A DNA stretch of 64,000 nt, taken from positions 489,001 to 553,000 of the forward strand of contig NZ_JAIGNJ010000001.1 in NCBI RefSeq assembly GCF_019711415.1, written 5' to 3'. The notes under the pieces are model-generated. The model saw only the letters and a list, made by a program, of their open reading frames with translations. It ran no database searches and was not told the origin of the DNA. Below, in pieces: positions 61,304 to 64,000 of the stretch (positions are counted from its first letter, which is position 1; every line of letters begins with the position of its first letter). Origin of the DNA: Qipengyuania vesicularis. GTDB taxonomy: Bacteria; Pseudomonadota; Alphaproteobacteria; Sphingomonadales; Sphingomonadaceae. Position numbers and translations under genes: made by a program.

Positions 61304-64000
61304 CGGGCGCGAAGGGCCCCAAGTCTATTCCATCGCCGCGCACCGGGGCTTTGCCGATGCGCTCGTTGCCGGGCTGGTCCCGCGATATGGCGACGATGAA
61401 CTTGGGCTCGCCCGGCTGACGCTGCTCCTGCCCAGCTCGCGTGCCCGCCGTACAGTCTCAGAGGCCTTCATCCGGCACGCAGGTGAGAGCGGGCGCGCCG
61501 GCCTGCTGATGCCGCGCATGGCGGTGGTGGGGGATCTCGATCTCGATGAGGCTTTGGGGCCTCTGCTCGATCCCTTGGGGACAAGCGACATCCCGCCAGC
61601 CGTCGATCCGCCGCGCCGACTGTTTGCGCTGGCAAGCCTGATCACGGAGGAGATGGGCGACGAGGCCTCCAAGGGGGCGACTCTTTTGCGCCTCGCCCGC
61701 GAAACCGGGGCGACGATGGACCGTCTGCTGGTCGAGGATATCGGGCCCGAGCAACTGGTCGACGAGAAGGTGGTGGACGTCTTCCCGAACCTCTCCGCCC
61801 ACTGGCAGAATTCCATCCGGCTGTTCGCCAATGTGCAGGCAAAATGGCTCGCATGGCTCGGTTCGCAAGGCATGCTCGATGCGGCTGCGCGGCGAAACCG
61901 GCTGTTCGATGCGGCGCGCACGGCGTGGAAGGCCGAACCGCCCGCTACGCCGATCGTCGCGGCGGGCGTCACCAGTGCATCTCCGGCGCTGGCGAAGTTG
62001 CTGCGCGTTGTGAGCGAGCTGCCGCAAGGCGCTGTAATCCTGCCCGACTTCGACCTCACCATGGATGCTGCTGTGTGGGAGGAGCTAGGCCGCGCCGGTG
62101 CTGCGCCCGCGCCCGGTGACACGGCTTTCGCCCGCGACGATGCGGTGACCCATCCGCAATATCACCTCAAGTTGCTGCTCAACCGCATGGGGGTGGGGCG
62201 AGAGGAAGTGCAGCCTTGGCACCGCAAGGGCATGACCGCCGCGCCGCCCGAGCGCAGCCACGCGATTTCGGCGCTCTTCCTGCCTCCCGAGGCAAGCCGG
62301 GTTTGGGTGGATTTGCCTGCGGAGAAGCGCCGCCTGTCGGGCGTGCGGATCATGCAGGCTGCAAACCCCGAGGAAGAGACCCAAGCGATCTCTCTGCTGG
62401 TCCGTGAGGCACTGGCCGAGCCGGAAAAGCGCGTGGTTGTGGTGACGCCCGATCGTCCTCTCGCCCGCCGCGTGGTGCATCATTTGGCACGCTGGAACAT
62501 CATCGCCGATGACTCTGCTGGTCGCCCGCTGTCGCAGACACCGGCTGGCAGGGCATTCCTGCTCGCCGCCGAGGTCATGTCGGAGGGCGCGCGGGCGGTT
62601 CCGCTGATGGCGCTGCTCGGCCACCCGCTGGTCGATGGCGGAATGGAACGTGGGCGCTGGCTGCGACGGTTGCGGCGGCTGGAGCGGGCGCTGCGCGGGC
62701 CGAGGCTTGCTCCCGGCCTCGAACCGGCTCGGGCGGAGATTGGCAGGCTCGCCGAGACTCACCCGGACATGGCGGAATGGTGGGCGATTGCCGAGGTGCA
62801 CTTGCTCCCGCTGGTGGAGATTGACCGCGACAGCCCCGCAAGCCTCGCCGAACTGATTGATACCCTCGCCGCCTGTGCCGAAGGTTTGTGCGGCGAGAAG
62901 CTGTGGGCGCAGGAAGACGGGCGCACGCTCGCCGCTTTCGTCGAGGAGTTCCGCCTCCACGCCCGCGAGGCCGGTTTCGCTGTGGCACCGCGCGATATCG
63001 CGATCGCGCTTGCCGATGCCATGGAGGAACGCGCGGTGCGCCCGCCCTATGGCGGCCATGCGCGCGTGCAGGTGCTCGGCCTGCTAGAAGCGCGGATGAA
63101 CCGGGCGGATCTCGTGATCTGTGCGGGCCTCAACGAGGGCATCTGGCCCCCACGCGGAAGCGTCGATGCGCTGCTCGCCCCGCCGGTGCTGCGGGCGCTC
63201 GGCGTTCCGGGCGGGGATTTCCGCATCGGCCTATCCGCGCACGACCTTGCCGGTGCGATGGGCGCTCCGGAAGTCGTGCTCAGCCGGAGCGAGAGAGATG
63301 AGGGCGGCCCGGCCATCCCCAGCCGGTTCCTGCTGCGGGTGCAGGCGCTCTTGAGCGATACGAGGAAGGAAAGCGATCTGTCGGATCGGCACCGGGAAGC
63401 TGGCGCTATCAATCTCGCCCGCGCCATGACACGCGCCGAGCCTGCGCCCGACTATCCGCGCCCGATGCCCAAGCCCAGCGCCGACCAGCGCGATGTCGAC
63501 ATTTCCGCCACCGCGCTCGACCGGCTGCTGGGCGATCCCTACCAGTTCTTCGCGCAGAAGATCATGGGCCTGTCCGACCTCGACGCGCTCGATGCGGAAC
63601 CCAATCCACTGTGGCAGGGCAATGTCGCGCACACCATCCTCGAGCGCTGGCATCTCACCCGCAAGACCGACCCCGAAGCCCGCATTGTGCCGATCATGGA
63701 AGCGGTGCTGGAGGAAGAGAATGCCGATACCTACACCCGCGGCCTGTGGGTTCCGCGGCTGGAGCAGGCGCTGCTCTGGATCGAGGAGACGGTCACCGCC
63801 TACGACGGGCGTGAGGTGCTGGCGGTGGAGGCCAAAGGGTCGATGCATTTCGACGACGTCCTCGTCCACGGCCGCGCCGACCGGATCGACCGGCTGGAGG
63901 ACGGCACGCTCGCCATCGTCGACTACAAGACGGGCAAGCCGCCGAGCAAGGCGATGGTCGAGGAAGGCTACGCGCTGCAGCTCGGCATCCTTGGACTTAT
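61296..64000 (+). CDS. addB: Double-strand break repair protein AddB, 3' end cut by window edge
   Basis: About 901 residues are visible from the GTG that overlaps murU. The N-terminal part is an inactivated helicase-like region (LLLPSSRARRTVSEAFIRHA). Later come VVTPDRPLARRVVHHLARWN, the conserved RVQVLGLLEARMNRADLVIC and GLNEGIWPPRGSVDALLAPP, and near the right edge the RecB-type nuclease core (VHGRADRIDRLEDGTLAIVD, then YKTGKPP). AddB works with AddA to process broken DNA ends for RecA. The addA gene is expected just outside the window. Confidence 0.93.
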   Translation, partial: MADGREGPQVYSIAAHRGFADALVAGLVPRYGDDELGLARLTLLLPSSRARRTVSEAFIRHAGESGRAGLLMPRMAVVGDLDLDEALGPLLDPLGTSDIPPAVDPPRRLFALASLITEEMGDEASKGATLLRLARETGATMDRLLVEDIGPEQLVDEKVVDVFPNLSAHWQNSIRLFANVQAKWLAWLGSQGMLDAAARRNRLFDAARTAWKAEPPATPIVAAGVTSASPALAKLLRVVSELPQGAVILPDFDLTMDAAVWEELGRAGAAPAPGDTAFARDDAVTHPQYHLKLLLNRMGVGREEVQPWHRKGMTAAPPERSHAISALFLPPEASRVWVDLPAEKRRLSGVRIMQAANPEEETQAISLLVREALAEPEKRVVVVTPDRPLARRVVHHLARWNIIADDSAGRPLSQTPAGRAFLLAAEVMSEGARAVPLMALLGHPLVDGGMERGRWLRRLRRLERALRGPRLAPGLEPARAEIGRLAETHPDMAEWWAIAEVHLLPLVEIDRDSPASLAELIDTLAACAEGLCGEKLWAQEDGRTLAAFVEEFRLHAREAGFAVAPRDIAIALADAMEERAVRPPYGGHARVQVLGLLEARMNRADLVICAGLNEGIWPPRGSVDALLAPPVLRALGVPGGDFRIGLSAHDLAGAMGAPEVVLSRSERDEGGPAIPSRFLLRVQALLSDTRKESDLSDRHREAGAINLARAMTRAEPAPDYPRPMPKPSADQRDVDISATALDRLLGDPYQFFAQKIMGLSDLDALDAEPNPLWQGNVAHTILERWHLTRKTDPEARIVPIMEAVLEEENADTYTRGLWVPRLEQALLWIEETVTAYDGREVLAVEAKGSMHFDDVLVHGRADRIDRLEDGTLAIVDYKTGKPPSKAMVEEGYALQLGILGL

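Overview
The window reads as chromosomal DNA of a high-GC alphaproteobacterium of the order Sphingomonadales, most likely family Erythrobacteraceae. The clues are a DivL-type cell-cycle pseudokinase in a divL-tsaE-amgK-murU-addB block, Flp pilins, a PEP-CTERM protein, a glutaredoxin-independent YghU-type GST, many GTG/TTG starts and dense ATGA/GTGA start-stop overlaps. There is no rRNA operon, complete insertion sequence, prophage or CRISPR array. Two tRNA genes (Gln-TTG and Arg-ACG) are present.

Layout. 1-8 kb (minus strand): an acetate/solute uptake locus. It holds a CBS/DUF294 nucleotidyltransferase-like protein, a DEDDh exonuclease, the small and large subunits of an ActP/VC_2705-type sodium symporter and, beyond a terminator, a CrbS/MxtR-like SLC5-PAS-histidine kinase-receiver hybrid cut by the left edge. 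8-15 kb: a tandem cupredoxin-like lipoprotein, then a minus-strand acyl-CoA cluster (thiolase-like protein, WecG-type glycosyltransferase, PaaG-like hydratase/isomerase, HTD2-like hydratase, methylsuccinyl-CoA-dehydrogenase-like flavoprotein). 15-26 kb: argE, a YghU-type GST, topoisomerase IB, an HTH-NadE fusion, an MFS permease, a pirin/azoreductase/DoxX operon with a divergent LysR regulator, and ilvE preceded by an attenuator-like leader with its own small ORF.

28-39 kb: the propionyl-CoA pathway (pccB, epimerase, methylmalonyl-CoA mutase, DUF3445 protein, pccA). It is studded with three visibly AT-richer accessory pieces placed exactly at gene junctions: an 89-residue orphan, a PD-(D/E)XK-like protein, and an Mrr N-terminal-type winged helix joined in frame to PccA. 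At the place where PccA should start, a good ribosome binding site faces TTA instead of a start codon. This stretch and the HTH-NadE fusion are the most unusual parts of the window.

39-56 kb: aroK-aroB-cyclase-GNAT, xerD, accA, an M48 peptidase, two Flp pilins, mutT, tRNA-Arg, a hemerythrin-phospholipase D-folE operon, a PEP-CTERM protein, several small proteins and a peroxiredoxin. 55-64 kb: ahcY, then divL (Tyr569 in place of the phospho-accepting His), tsaE, amgK, murU and addB, the last cut by the right edge.

Together the genes suggest an aerobic heterotroph that takes up acetate or similar acids and degrades odd-chain or branched acyl-CoAs through propionyl-CoA and methylmalonyl-CoA to succinyl-CoA, surrounded by housekeeping genes. 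Functions are read from protein motifs by eye; no database search was possible.
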